Source: a virus. From it: a stretch of DNA of 31,539 bases. Positions 1-6,951 of this stretch are shown here, in pieces. A program made the translations under genes and the position numbers. The stretch lies in IMG/VR virus record IMGVR_UViG_3300025168_000375, positions 1-31,539 of that record, one strand, 5' to 3'. Position 1 is the first letter of the stretch; every line of letters begins with the position of its first letter. The notes under the pieces were generated by a model. It was not told the DNA's origin, did not search any database, and saw only the letters and a program-made list of their open reading frames with translations.

Positions 1-453
1 ACCACCGCCCACGGCAGCATCAACGGCTGCGGTTACTGGGTCTATGGCTTCGGTTGCTGCGGCTTCGGTTGCTGCGGCTTCGGTTGCTGCGGCTTCGGTT
101 GCTGCGGCTTCGGTTGCTGCGGCTTCTTCCATCGCAGGAGTTACTGCTCCAGGTTTCTTTACAAAACCTTCGCCCATTTTAAACGTGTAGTTACCTGATT
201 GTATGGCTTCTAGGATACTGTTATAGCCGTCATTCGCCCACCATTGCATATTAGGCATACCCATTTCAATTGGATTTTTTGCTACTGGAGTTGCCATTTC
301 AATTGGATTTTTAGCAGCGGGAAGGGTCATTTCAATTGGATTTTTTCCTAAAGAAGGCAGCCCAGCTGAAGAACCGGGGTCCATAAAACCAAGGTCTTTT
401 GCTTGTGATCCTGCAAAATTTGGTAGCCCTTGAAAATTAAAGTTAAAAGACAT
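1..453 (-). CDS. Repeat-rich protein downstream of portal (3' end outside window)
   Basis: The open frame runs from an ATG at 453 off the window edge (151 codons visible). The start overlaps the portal stop in a TAATG junction, so it should be translated by coupling with the portal gene. The N-terminus is Phe/Asn-rich. It is followed by three 11-residue repeats built on KNPIEM (about residues 36-66), a WW-containing segment, and then five AAATE pentapeptides near the visible end. I do not recognise a family. The position after portal suggests a virion or scaffold-type protein, but that is inference from gene order only. The low-complexity Ala/Thr/Glu stretch could be a flexible linker. Confidence 0.75.
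   Translation of the reverse strand, partial: MSFNFNFQGLPNFAGSQAKDLGFMDPGSSAGLPSLGKNPIEMTLPAAKNPIEMATPVAKNPIEMGMPNMQWWANDGYNSILEAIQSGNYTFKMGEGFVKKPGAVTPAMEEAAATEAAATEAAATEAAATEAAATEAIDPVTAAVDAAVGGG
46..120 (-). repeat. 15-nt tandem repeat, five copies
   Basis: Five exact copies of GGCTTCGGTTGCTGC (plus strand) lie head to tail. Read on the minus strand in frame they encode AAATE five times. Because the unit is a multiple of three, copy-number change by slippage would lengthen or shorten the protein without breaking the frame. A partial sixth unit follows at 121. Confidence 0.95.
262..345 (-). repeat. 33-nt in-frame repeat, three copies
   Basis: The block CATTTCAATTGGATTTTT occurs at 262, 295 and 328, exactly 33 nt apart. 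It encodes the KNPIEM core of three 11-residue repeats in the gene downstream of portal. The bases between blocks vary, so the duplication is not very recent. Confidence 0.9.
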
Positions 454-2843
454 TACCTTTTACCTCTGTCTTGTCGAGAACGTTCTCTTTCTGCTCCGAC
501 TCTCATCGCGGCTATGTCTTCTTGTGATTTCAACTTCTCTTCTTCCGATTGATCTTTTTGTTTTAGCTTGGCTGCATCCAGCTTTAATTTCTTCTCGGCA
601 ATAAGTTTATCATCTTCATTCTCTTTTGCACGAATTTGAAGTTCTTTCTCTTTAAGCTGTACAACACCGTCTTCTGGTGGCTTCATAATTTCTTCAAGAC
701 GTGGAAGAATTTCACTCATAAGTTTAACTTCAATCTTAGCCTTCAACGAATCTTTCTGTGGATTCGGTTGAGGTTCTTGTGGTGCTCCGTCAGGTTGCAC
801 AGGTTGTTCTTGTTCAGGCATTTGTTGGTCGGCCATGTTCTGTGCTTGTAATGATATGTGTTGGAACATGTGAGACACCACACCCGGGGCCACCATTGGA
901 TTGACCATGGCTATAGAACTTGCTAAGAAAGATAAATGCGCCTCTATGTGTACAGCGTGATCTTGTTCTGGGAAAGCTGATAGCGGCGCACCCATCAATG
1001 CCGCGCCATTCTCTTGGGCGGGATCCACAGGAGCGGGAGGTGGTGGATCTGGAAGCAATAAAGCTTCAATGTTTTCAGAACCTAATGCTTGATACATTCT
1101 TCTGTAAGCTTCTTTAATGTTATGTAATTCTGGATTGCTTTGTACTAATTGTAATTCTTGTTGGGCCAACGTAATACGTTGAGACATAGAAAAGAAATTG
1201 GGATCACTAACAGGGATAACGTCTACGCGATCATCAAAGTCTGACTGTTTAATTGCTTGGTCCCCTCCAACCACTTGATACGGATATTCGGGGGGTAGGT
1301 ACTCTGCAAATAACCTTGCTAGTATTTGGAACTCTAATTTTTGTGCGTAATGCAAACGCTTGTGGACGGCAGACATAACTCGTGTGCCTTGTTCCAATAA
1401 CGCCATGGTTGTTCCAACTGGCATTTCTTGATTGCCTTCGCCAACGTTCATGTTGGTGATAGAAGCAAAACGTTGTCCGGCTTCTACACAGAATCCAAGC
1501 AACTGCATTAATGTGGCTGACGGTTCTTTATAAGGTAATGGTATCAGTGAATCTTTTAATACTCCGCCCGGTGCGTCCACGTCTCTGAACTCTCCCGGCT
1601 CCAACGGTGTCTCGTCGTCCCTGATCCTTAGACCTCTGGCTTTGAAACCAGCAGGGAGATTGGCTAACGTACCCGCGTCTATTAATTGTCTTAATGCACC
1701 AGTGGCGGTTCTCGACAGACCACCGATCATGTGTATCAGTCCAAAGCCGTAGAACCCAAGACCGGGTAAGAACTTGTAGTGTACAAAATATTGGACTTTG
1801 TTTTTAAGTGGGTCGCCCTCTCTGTAGTTTCTTCTGATGGATAAAATCTGGCTGGACGTTCTGTCCACTGTAATTATAAAAGGTAGGTGGTATCCATCGG
1901 GATCTTCAAAGCCTGGTACGTCCATGGAAACGTGGAACTCCAAGAGTTCGTACATCATTTCTACGCTGCCCTGTCGAATGCCTTCTAACTCATCTACCTT
2001 GTCGGCTACGTCTGTGTTCGTTGGATCACTGGCTTTTAATTCTATGTCACGATAGAACCCAGCAAGCTGATGACTGCGTATTTCATTGTAAGACATCTTT
2101 ACAACGTGAGTAATCCGTTCGCACGTTTCAAGATCGCTGGCAGTGTATGGGACTACCAAATCCTCTGTAGGGACAAAGGTGCTTACAGCGCGTTGCTTGC
2201 TGGGGTCAAAATAAACTTTCTTAAATGCAGAGCCTGCAAGGGGTAAATAGAACAATAATTGGTCCATTTCAGGGGTATATTCCTGCATTACCGTGGTTAT
2301 TTGGTAATTCATGAAGTCTTCTACCCTTCTTGCTTGATCCTCTGTTTCAGGTGTTTCCGCCCCCATAACACGGGTTTTGACCGGTCCTTTAGGTGGAAGT
2401 AACTCTTTAAATGCTTGTGCTTGGAATTGCGTAACGGATTCGGCTAATAATGGGTGAGTTACCCCAGACGCTCCGGGGAATGGACGATCTCTGTCCTCGT
2501 ATTTGAATCCTAGTAGATCCAGTCCTTTAATGTAAGTCTCTTCCCATTCAGCGCGACTGGCGTGGTCATCTTCAAAATCACCAATCAACTCATTGGCTAT
2601 CATTCCTAAGTCTTGGTCGGATAGGTATTCAGATAAGTTGGCATCAAACGGAGCTTCCATTTGCGTGGGCTCATCGTCGGGGAAATAATTTACTTCTGCA
2701 CTGCCGTCTTCTTCTATCTCTACAGCAATGTCACTGTCCGTGGGCGTTGGTTCTTCGATCTGAACCTCTTGACCGTCTTCAACTTCCAGATCAATAAGAT
2801 CCGACAACCTCTCTATGTTGGTTGGTTTATTATTTTCTGCCAT
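453..2843 (-). CDS. Portal protein
   Basis: At 796 aa this is the size of podovirus-type portal proteins, the dodecameric ring through which DNA enters and leaves the capsid. After an acidic N-terminus (about residues 1-75), the central region has the usual portal-like alternation, including a segment on filling and shape (residues near 190-260, with FYLPLAGSAFKKVYFDP) and a long helix-rich C-terminus of Lys/Glu/Gln. It sits downstream of the large terminase with a 53-aa gene between, the standard packaging order. The ATG at 2843 follows the previous stop by seven bases and has no clear ribosome site, so coupled translation is likely. Family recognition is from sequence pattern, not from a search. 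Confidence 0.85.
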   Translation of the reverse strand: MAENNKPTNIERLSDLIDLEVEDGQEVQIEEPTPTDSDIAVEIEEDGSAEVNYFPDDEPTQMEAPFDANLSEYLSDQDLGMIANELIGDFEDDHASRAEWEETYIKGLDLLGFKYEDRDRPFPGASGVTHPLLAESVTQFQAQAFKELLPPKGPVKTRVMGAETPETEDQARRVEDFMNYQITTVMQEYTPEMDQLLFYLPLAGSAFKKVYFDPSKQRAVSTFVPTEDLVVPYTASDLETCERITHVVKMSYNEIRSHQLAGFYRDIELKASDPTNTDVADKVDELEGIRQGSVEMMYELLEFHVSMDVPGFEDPDGYHLPFIITVDRTSSQILSIRRNYREGDPLKNKVQYFVHYKFLPGLGFYGFGLIHMIGGLSRTATGALRQLIDAGTLANLPAGFKARGLRIRDDETPLEPGEFRDVDAPGGVLKDSLIPLPYKEPSATLMQLLGFCVEAGQRFASITNMNVGEGNQEMPVGTTMALLEQGTRVMSAVHKRLHYAQKLEFQILARLFAEYLPPEYPYQVVGGDQAIKQSDFDDRVDVIPVSDPNFFSMSQRITLAQQELQLVQSNPELHNIKEAYRRMYQALGSENIEALLLPDPPPPAPVDPAQENGAALMGAPLSAFPEQDHAVHIEAHLSFLASSIAMVNPMVAPGVVSHMFQHISLQAQNMADQQMPEQEQPVQPDGAPQEPQPNPQKDSLKAKIEVKLMSEILPRLEEIMKPPEDGVVQLKEKELQIRAKENEDDKLIAEKKLKLDAAKLKQKDQSEEEKLKSQEDIAAMRVGAERERSRQDRGKR

Positions 2844-2850
2844 CTAAAGT

Positions 2851-3012
2851 TTAATAGACGCCAGTAAAATTAGTTCCTCTAAGGGCTGCTCCGCCTCCAC
2901 GACTTTTGCCTTTGCCAGCGCCGGGTGTTGGTCCTTTAGAAGTTTTTTCCATCTTTGTTTTTGCGTAAGGAACGAATCCTTGGTCTTTTATTTCTTCACC
3001 TTTCTTAGACAT
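2851..3012 (-). CDS. Small basic protein between terL and portal
   Basis: This 53-aa gene is easy to miss but has an excellent AGGAG six bases before its ATG at 3012, and it fills the gap between terL and portal. The protein starts MSKKGEEIKDQGFVPYAK. It is Lys/Gly-rich, with a GAGKGKSRGGG stretch near residues 31-41 and no membrane helix. I do not recognise a domain. Its place in the packaging operon suggests an accessory to DNA packaging or to portal assembly, but nothing in the sequence proves this. Confidence 0.75.
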   Translation of the reverse strand: MSKKGEEIKDQGFVPYAKTKMEKTSKGPTPGAGKGKSRGGGAALRGTNFTGVY

Positions 3013-3021
3013 TATATGCTC

Positions 3022-4428
3022 CTAATAATATTCTCGTAGTCTGCGTGGGTAATTATCTTGCAGATCATCGTCAGATTCTAAACCAATAAATCCACCCTGT
3101 CGATAACGCATTAATGCTTGCGTTGTCGAGTCCACCAAATCGTCGTGATCTCCAAAAGGAAACGCGGCGCATTCTTCCACTAATTCGTCCGCCCATCTTG
3201 TGTCTGGAACGTACACCATTCCCGATTCTAACATCGGAGCAACGGCATTTACCCTAGCAATTTTGTCCTGACCTTTGCCCGGTGAATAATTCACTACTGG
3301 TATACCGGAATGTCGTAATTCGTCGGTGAGCGGCAGACCACTGGCTTTTGCTTCAACAATCACGGTGTCGGGATCCCAATATTGATACTGCTTGTAAGCT
3401 TCGCGTTTTAATTCTGGGAAGTCCCATCGTCCTTTTTTAACGTCGAGGAGGAGGAGAGCTGGTCGCGACGAGCCTTCATCAGGGTAAAATACGCACCACG
3501 TCGTAATCGCTGAAAAGTCAGATGTTTCTTTTTTCGTGTATGCCGTGTCATACGACTGGATAACGTACTGCATTTGCGGTACTTCTTCCTTGTCCCATTT
3601 TTTCCACCATTCTCTCTTCAGTATAGCACCTTCTTCAGAAGTTGGATTTTGCATCCACTGGGCTTCCCATTTGCTGACGGGAATGGACGCTTTTACTCCT
3701 TCTAATTCTTCCAACTTCCAATATTCGGGCCAAAGAGGTTTGTGACTATCAGGAAAAATAGCTGGGAATTCCACCACTTCCCATTGGTCTGCATGGTCTT
3801 CTACCTGTCTGCTGAGTAATCTTCCTGTTAAGTCCTTGGTCGACCATCGCGTCATCACAATGACAATAGCACCGCCCGGTTGTAATCTTTGTCGTGGTCC
3901 AGAAGAGTAGTAATCCCACGCATTGTCTAAAGCTGTTAATGAAAGCGCGTCTTGCTCTGAGTGAATATCATCCAACACCAATAAATCCGCACCACGTCCT
4001 GTTACCGCTCCGCCTATTCCTGAGTAGAACGCTTCTCCTCCGCCATTGGTTTCCCAACGACCAGCAGATTTTGAATCCGCTTTCAGTCGAACGCCCGGAA
4101 AAACTTTTTGATATTCGTCGGAGTCGATTAAGTCCCTTACTTTTCTACCGAAACGAAAGGCCAGTTCGGCGGTGTGCGTTATTTGCATGACCTTTAACTT
4201 AGGATTACGGCCCAAGATCCAAGAAGGGAAGAACGTTGACGCGAATTCAGACTTAGTATGACGAGGCGGCATGTTAACAATAAGGCGTTTAAGCTCTCCG
4301 CGGGCTACTCGTTCGAGTTTTTCAGCAAATATTTTGTGGTGCTCTCCTTCTACGAAATCTGGCCACATGTGTTTAACATAGCGAATGAAGTTATCGTACC
4401 CCTCTCGCTGAAGCGTCTTAGCGCCCAA
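3022..4428 (-). CDS. terL: Terminase large subunit (packaging ATPase/nuclease)
   Basis: This is the motor that cuts concatemeric DNA and pumps it through the portal. The N-terminal ATPase has a Walker A variant MPPRHTKS (residues 53-60), Walker B LLVLDD (149-154) and a VMTRW coupling motif (191-195). The C-terminal nuclease has SYDTAY (Asp294) and a DHDDLVDS acidic motif near the end. The only standard start before these motifs is TTG at 4428, but the same frame stays open to 4539 with protein-like sequence (IEQLADRYPDATKQLLEL). It is closed by a TAA at 4540-4542, two codons after an ATG at 4548. The true N-terminus is therefore probably longer, through a non-standard start, a mutated codon or an assembly error. 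Confidence 0.9.
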   Translation of the reverse strand: MGAKTLQREGYDNFIRYVKHMWPDFVEGEHHKIFAEKLERVARGELKRLIVNMPPRHTKSEFASTFFPSWILGRNPKLKVMQITHTAELAFRFGRKVRDLIDSDEYQKVFPGVRLKADSKSAGRWETNGGGEAFYSGIGGAVTGRGADLLVLDDIHSEQDALSLTALDNAWDYYSSGPRQRLQPGGAIVIVMTRWSTKDLTGRLLSRQVEDHADQWEVVEFPAIFPDSHKPLWPEYWKLEELEGVKASIPVSKWEAQWMQNPTSEEGAILKREWWKKWDKEEVPQMQYVIQSYDTAYTKKETSDFSAITTWCVFYPDEGSSRPALLLLDVKKGRWDFPELKREAYKQYQYWDPDTVIVEAKASGLPLTDELRHSGIPVVNYSPGKGQDKIARVNAVAPMLESGMVYVPDTRWADELVEECAAFPFGDHDDLVDSTTQALMRYRQGGFIGLESDDDLQDNYPRRLREYY

Positions 4429-4567
4429 AGCCTCTGTTAATTCAAGTAGTTGTTTTGTTGCATCAGGGTATCTATCCGCTAACTGCTCTATGTTAATGTC
4501 AAACTCTGGTGTCAGATTTTTTGAAATTTTTGAAATTTTTTACACCATATCGTTTTTGGGTAATTAC

Positions 4568-4596
4568 ATATTGAATTGGCAGAACAACTTTGTCAA
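4568..4596 (-). promoter_or_regulatory. Possible promoter for the terL-portal operon
   Basis: The minus strand has an exact TTGACA (plus 4591-4596), and 17 bases further on CAATAT (plus 4568-4573), a weak -10. Transcription would begin near 4561, only about 13 bases before the ATG at 4548. There is no strong ribosome site in this leader. Confidence 0.35.
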
Positions 4597-4649
4597 ATTT
4601 TTTGATATCTCCCTCCCTGTCTGTTTTCTTCTCTATATACAAACTCACT

Positions 4650-4740
4650 CGCTTCGCTCGTAAGGGGGGATAGGGGTCATAGATTCAATGCAATGCAAAT
4701 AGTAACCCAGGTCTTTTAGGTATTTGTCATTACTTTCATT
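4650..4740. repeat. 34-bp perfect inverted repeat around a 56-nt loop
   Basis: The arm at 4650-4683 (core TAAGGGGGGATAGGGGTCAT) is the exact reverse complement of the DNA beginning at 4740 and running to 4773, where the second arm ends; the loop is 4684-4739. It lies just upstream of the first early promoter. It has no T-run, so it is not a simple terminator. The G-run arms and GCTTCGCTCG end could form a cruciform or a long RNA hairpin. Confidence 0.9.
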
Positions 4741-4813
4741 CTATGACCCCTATCCCCCCTTACGAGCGAAGCGCGAGCGAAGCGAGCCAAGGCGGACACA
4801 CGCGCGAAAGTAG

Positions 4814-4843
4814 TTGACAGTATGGGATATATGTGCCTATGTA
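4814..4843 (+). promoter_or_regulatory. Early promoter P1
   Basis: TTGACA at 4814-4819 is followed by the shared spacer motif TATGGGATA (4821-4829) and, 18 bases from the -35, a weak -10 TATGTA (4838-4843). It drives the small genes at 4909-5355. Confidence 0.6.
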
Positions 4844-4908
4844 TATGTACATCTTATAGGTGTTTGTATACTATGTATGTATTCATTAATAATCATAGGA
4901 GAAATAAA

Positions 4909-5106
4909 ATGAAGTTAAAGATAAGTATGTTCAACAACAATGGCCAAGAAGTAGCCAAGGCAATTGAGCCTAACTGCTCTAGCCTAATAATCAATGGCAT
5001 AGTATGTGTGGCTAATGGTTCTATAGTAGAGGAGACACCTTTTCTAGAAGATCATGAAGCTGAGCATGGAGTCATTCAGATTCAGAACTCAGAGGTGTTG
5101 AACTAA
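4909..5106 (+). CDS. Small early protein, unknown
   Basis: This 65-aa protein starts at ATG 4909, seven bases after AGGAG; the same frame is open further upstream but that part overlaps the promoter. The protein starts MKLKISMFNNNGQEVAKAIE, has two Cys (residues 23 and 33), and is acidic in its C-terminal half with an EDHEAEH stretch. No domain is recognised and there is no membrane helix. It is the first gene of a three-gene early transcript ending at the terminator at 5365. Genes at this position in phages often encode host-takeover factors; that is context, not evidence of function. Confidence 0.75.
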   Translation: MKLKISMFNNNGQEVAKAIEPNCSSLIINGIVCVANGSIVEETPFLEDHEAEHGVIQIQNSEVLN

Positions 5107-5234
5107 TGTTAAATCATAACGAAGCTAATGCATTGATTGAAGTATTAATTGCAGATAAAGAAATGGACGACGTACTAAAATACGGAATCCTTGGTAAGTT
5201 AGTTCTTATCAAATGTTTTAATGAACAGCTTTAA
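5106..5234 (+). CDS. 42-aa early protein, unknown
   Basis: The ATG shares its A with the stop of the preceding gene (TAATG), the same coupling used elsewhere in this genome. The product starts MLNHNEANALIEVLIADKEM and looks helical and acidic with a hydrophobic end (KLVLIKCF). It overlaps the next gene by 14 bases in another frame. No family is recognised. Support comes from the coupling, the clean fit into the operon and plausible composition. Confidence 0.55.
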   Translation: MLNHNEANALIEVLIADKEMDDVLKYGILGKLVLIKCFNEQL

Positions 5235-5355
5235 TATCTGTCCGAAGTGCAACGGCAAAGGTTACGTCTTTGTCGTTGGCGAACCACACGAGGATATTAA
5301 CAAAGTGACTTGTGACAATTGTGACGGTCAAGGAGATATGTTCATGGTCAAATAA
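5221..5355 (+). CDS. DnaJ-type zinc-finger miniprotein
   Basis: This 44-aa protein consists almost wholly of two CxxCxGxG modules, CPKCNGKG (residues 7-14) and CDNCDGQG (residues 31-38). The pairing matches one zinc-binding half of the DnaJ/Hsp40 cysteine-rich domain. There is no J domain, so it is not a chaperone by itself. Small free-standing DnaJ-like zinc fingers are common in phage and plasmid genomes, usually with unknown partners. It ends ten bases before a strong terminator. The start ATG overlaps the previous gene and has no strong ribosome site. Confidence 0.75.
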   Translation: MNSFNICPKCNGKGYVFVVGEPHEDINKVTCDNCDGQGDMFMVK

Positions 5356-5364
5356 CTTTTTAAG

Positions 5365-5401
5365 AAGGGCGGATAGTTGAAAGATTATCCGCCCTTTTTT
5401 T
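5365..5401 (+). terminator. Rho-independent terminator after first early operon
   Basis: An 11-bp stem AAGGGCGGATA / TATCCGCCCTT (5365-5375 with 5386-5396), a 10-nt loop and a T-run to 5401. The run is followed by ATGCC, close to the GTGCC seen after the next two terminators. Confidence 0.92.
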
Positions 5402-5413
5402 ATGCCCCAGCAG

Positions 5414-5551
5414 CCAGGATCCCGCGGCAGTGATGAAGATAGAACAGACAAGCAAGCAACCCACTCACTCTCTTTAATTCTAAGTCAAGGTAGTTTTTCT
5501 ATTACGAAACTTCCACCTTGACTTAGAGAGAGTGAGTGGGTTGCTTGCTTG
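5414..5551 (+). repeat. Palindromic repeat unit A
   Basis: The unit begins with CCAGGATCC (5414) and then the family core AGAACAGACAAGCAAGCAA at 5441-5459. The core runs into a long hairpin: 5449-5473 pairs with 5527-5551, and 5480-5490 with 5516-5526, with a six-base bulge TTAATT on the left side and a 25-nt loop. The unit lies exactly between the terminator at 5365 and promoter P2. Confidence 0.9.
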
Positions 5552-5580
5552 GGCGAGCGCGAAGCGCGAGCCGATAACGA

Positions 5581-5609
5581 TTGACAGTATAAGACATTTA
5601 ATGTAATCT
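5581..5609 (+). promoter_or_regulatory. Early promoter P2
   Basis: TTGACA (5581-5586), 17 bases, then TAATCT (5604-5609). The spacer begins GTATAAGACAT, a divergent version of the TATGGGATA motif in the other early promoters. It drives the gene at 5640. Confidence 0.6.
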
Positions 5610-5639
5610 ATGTTAGTTAATAACTAATAGGAGAATGAT

Positions 5640-6200
5640 ATGGGAATGGATATATATGGAGAAAACCCGATAATAAAAGGGAAAGAACCAACACCACCAA
5701 GAGAAGGAAACAACTCATCTTTAGAAGAAGAATGGGCAGTTTATTGGGAGAAGCAGAGCGCTTACCAAAGTGAAAACAAAGGTGTTTACTTTAGGAATAA
5801 TGTTTGGTGGTGGCGTCCTCTTTGGGATTATGTTTGTCAAGCGTGTGATGATGTACTGACCGAAGAAGATTGCTCAAGTGGACACCATAACGACGGACAC
5901 CTAATCACGGAAGCACAATGCAAAGTGATTGCTGTGAGATTAAAAAAAGCATTAGCCGAAGGACATGTTAAAGAATACATGAACAGTCGTCAGACTTATC
6001 TTGATAATTTACCACTTGAAACTTGCAAGCATTGTGAGGGAAGCGGAGAGCGTGATGATAAATATGTTCAGGGAGAATGTAACGGATGCGAAGGAGTAGG
6101 CGAAGTTAAAAGCTACGATACTCATTATCCTTTCAGCGTTGAGAATGTTGAAGAGTTTTTGGGCTTCGTCAGCGAGAGTGGTGGGTTCAGAATTAACTAA
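5640..6200 (+). CDS. Phage early protein with DnaJ-type zinc finger
   Basis: This 186-aa protein starts MGMDIYGENP, a beginning I recognise from a group of uncharacterised phage proteins that also share the WWWRPLWDY stretch seen here (residues 56-64). Near residues 124-146 there are two CxxCxGxG modules (CKHCEGSG and CNGCEGVG), a DnaJ-like zinc finger. A further CxxC (residues 68-71) lies just after the Trp-rich stretch. AGGAG six to seven bases upstream favours the ATG at 5640. It forms its own transcription unit between promoter P2 and the terminator at 6215. Function is unknown. Confidence 0.85.
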   Translation: MGMDIYGENPIIKGKEPTPPREGNNSSLEEEWAVYWEKQSAYQSENKGVYFRNNVWWWRPLWDYVCQACDDVLTEEDCSSGHHNDGHLITEAQCKVIAVRLKKALAEGHVKEYMNSRQTYLDNLPLETCKHCEGSGERDDKYVQGECNGCEGVGEVKSYDTHYPFSVENVEEFLGFVSESGGFRIN

Positions 6201-6214
6201 TAGGAGGAACGAAG

Positions 6215-6243
6215 AAGGGGCGACGAAAGTTGCCCCTTTTTTT
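6215..6243 (+). terminator. Rho-independent terminator with GAAA loop
   Basis: Stem GGGGCGAC / GTTGCCCC (6217-6224 with 6229-6236, one G-T pair), GAAA tetraloop, then seven T. The segment TGCCCCTTTTTTTGTGCC is identical to that of the terminator at 6776. An AGGAGG with no following start codon sits at 6202-6207, which may be a relic of a lost gene. Confidence 0.92.
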
Positions 6244-6266
6244 GTGCCCATAGTCCCCGTAACCAT

Positions 6267-6358
6267 CAGGATCCGCCTGGGCTGGTCCGCAGGAAGAACA
6301 GACAAGCAAGCAAACCAAGGGCTTCGCCTTTAATCTTGGTTTGCTTGCTTGTCAAGGG
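6267..6358 (+). repeat. Palindromic repeat unit B
   Basis: CAGGATCC at 6267 is followed by GGTCCGCAGGA and the core AGAACAGACAAGCAAGCAA (6295-6313). A perfect 19-bp hairpin follows: 6301-6319 pairs with 6335-6353 around a 15-nt loop. The right flank TTGCTTGCTTGTCAAGGG (to 6358) is shared with unit C. It lies between the terminator at 6215 and promoter P3. Confidence 0.92.
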
Positions 6359-6380
6359 CCCGGGGCGCAAGTAGGAAAGA

Positions 6381-6409
6381 TTGACAAGCTATGGGATATG
6401 ACCTATAAT
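6381..6409 (+). promoter_or_regulatory. Early promoter P3 (consensus sigma70)
   Basis: TTGACA (6381-6386) and TATAAT (6404-6409) with exactly 17 bases between, the bacterial sigma70 consensus. The spacer contains TATGGGATAT, shifted two bases relative to P1. Confidence 0.9.
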
Positions 6410-6415
6410 ATAAGG

Positions 6416-6448
6416 GTAGTGAGGCAAAGTCCTTGCTAGCCTCACTAC
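6416..6448 (+). promoter_or_regulatory. 5'-end stem-loop of the P3 transcript
   Basis: A perfect 10-bp stem GTAGTGAGGC / GCCTCACTAC (6416-6425 with 6439-6448) with a 13-nt loop begins at about +1 of the P3 transcript. A hairpin at the extreme 5' end usually protects an mRNA from decay; a regulatory role is possible. Confidence 0.7.
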
Positions 6449-6477
6449 ACTTTTTAAATACACAATAGGAGAATAAT

Positions 6478-6759
6478 ATGAACTATCCAATCTGGAACAT
6501 AGTTACAAGTTGCATCTACAAAGCAAACAAATCATACGGAGTCAGAGAGACGGGAGAAGTGGAAGTTCGGATCGGCACGGGCCAGAACAACAGTTACGAG
6601 TTTGTCAAACACTACACCACACACCGCAAACTGGACGACGGATCAAGAGAGTACAGATTCTATGTCGATGGCAAATGCCTCAAGACTGCGACACTCAACA
6701 AAGGTACAATGACCGCAACAGTTATCAAAAATCAACTGGACTCAGCGCCAGTAACCTAA
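6478..6759 (+). CDS. 93-aa early protein, unknown
   Basis: The ATG at 6478 follows AGGAG by seven bases. The protein starts MNYPIWNIVTSCIYKANKSY and is rich in Lys, Arg, Thr and Tyr, with predicted beta character (SREYRFYVDGKCLKTATL). No domain or membrane helix is seen. It is a single-gene unit between the consensus promoter P3 with its 5' hairpin and the terminator at 6776, so strong early expression is likely. A competing frame of 164 codons over the same DNA was set aside because it has no ribosome site and runs through the terminator and repeat DNA. Confidence 0.8.
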   Translation: MNYPIWNIVTSCIYKANKSYGVRETGEVEVRIGTGQNNSYEFVKHYTTHRKLDDGSREYRFYVDGKCLKTATLNKGTMTATVIKNQLDSAPVT

Positions 6760-6775
6760 CACCCTCCTATGGTGG

Positions 6776-6810
6776 AAAAGGGGTAGTTCTTCGGAGCTGC
6801 CCCTTTTTTT
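6776..6810 (+). terminator. Rho-independent terminator with TTCG loop
   Basis: Stem GGGGTAGTTC / GAGCTGCCCC (6780-6789 with 6794-6803, two G-T pairs) closed by the very stable TTCG tetraloop, then seven T. The A-tract upstream could let it act in both directions. Confidence 0.92.
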
Positions 6811-6871
6811 GTGCCTCACCTATTGCTACGTTTCCATCACCCCTGGCTGCGGGCCGGGGCTGGAAAAAGAT

Positions 6872-6937
6872 AGAACAGACAAGCAAGCAACTTGGTCCTT
6901 CGGACGACGCTTCGCTAAGTTGCTTGCTTGTCAAGGG
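6872..6937 (+). repeat. Palindromic repeat unit C
   Basis: Core AGAACAGACAAGCAAGCAA at 6872-6890. The hairpin pairs 6878-6893 with 6917-6932 (16 bp), and a small GTCC-TTCG-GAC hairpin lies in the loop. The right flank to 6937 equals that of unit B. No promoter follows it; unit D begins directly after. Confidence 0.9.
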
Positions 6938-6951
6938 AAAAGGGGGCTGCC

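Larger units (their letters stand above)
4549..4908. other. Intergenic divergence region between terL and the early genes
   Basis: This 360-base stretch carries no gene I can support. From left to right it holds the weak leftward promoter, a pyrimidine-rich stretch (about 4605-4640), a 34-bp perfect palindrome arm pair, a block of GCGAAGCG-type short repeats (4761-4805), the first rightward early promoter, and an AT-rich leader ending in AGGAG before the ATG at 4909. An apparent longer reading frame starting at 4822 runs through the promoter and lacks a ribosome site, so the later ATG was chosen. Confidence 0.7.

Noticed and set aside
46-345. Possible CRISPR array or other spaced repeat
   Set aside because: The 15-mer is strictly tandem without spacers and the 33-nt repeats are in-frame protein repeats.
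4650-4773. The 34-bp palindrome as a tRNA or a rho-independent terminator
   Set aside because: The arms are too long and perfect for a tRNA, there is no acceptor end, and no T-run follows either arm.
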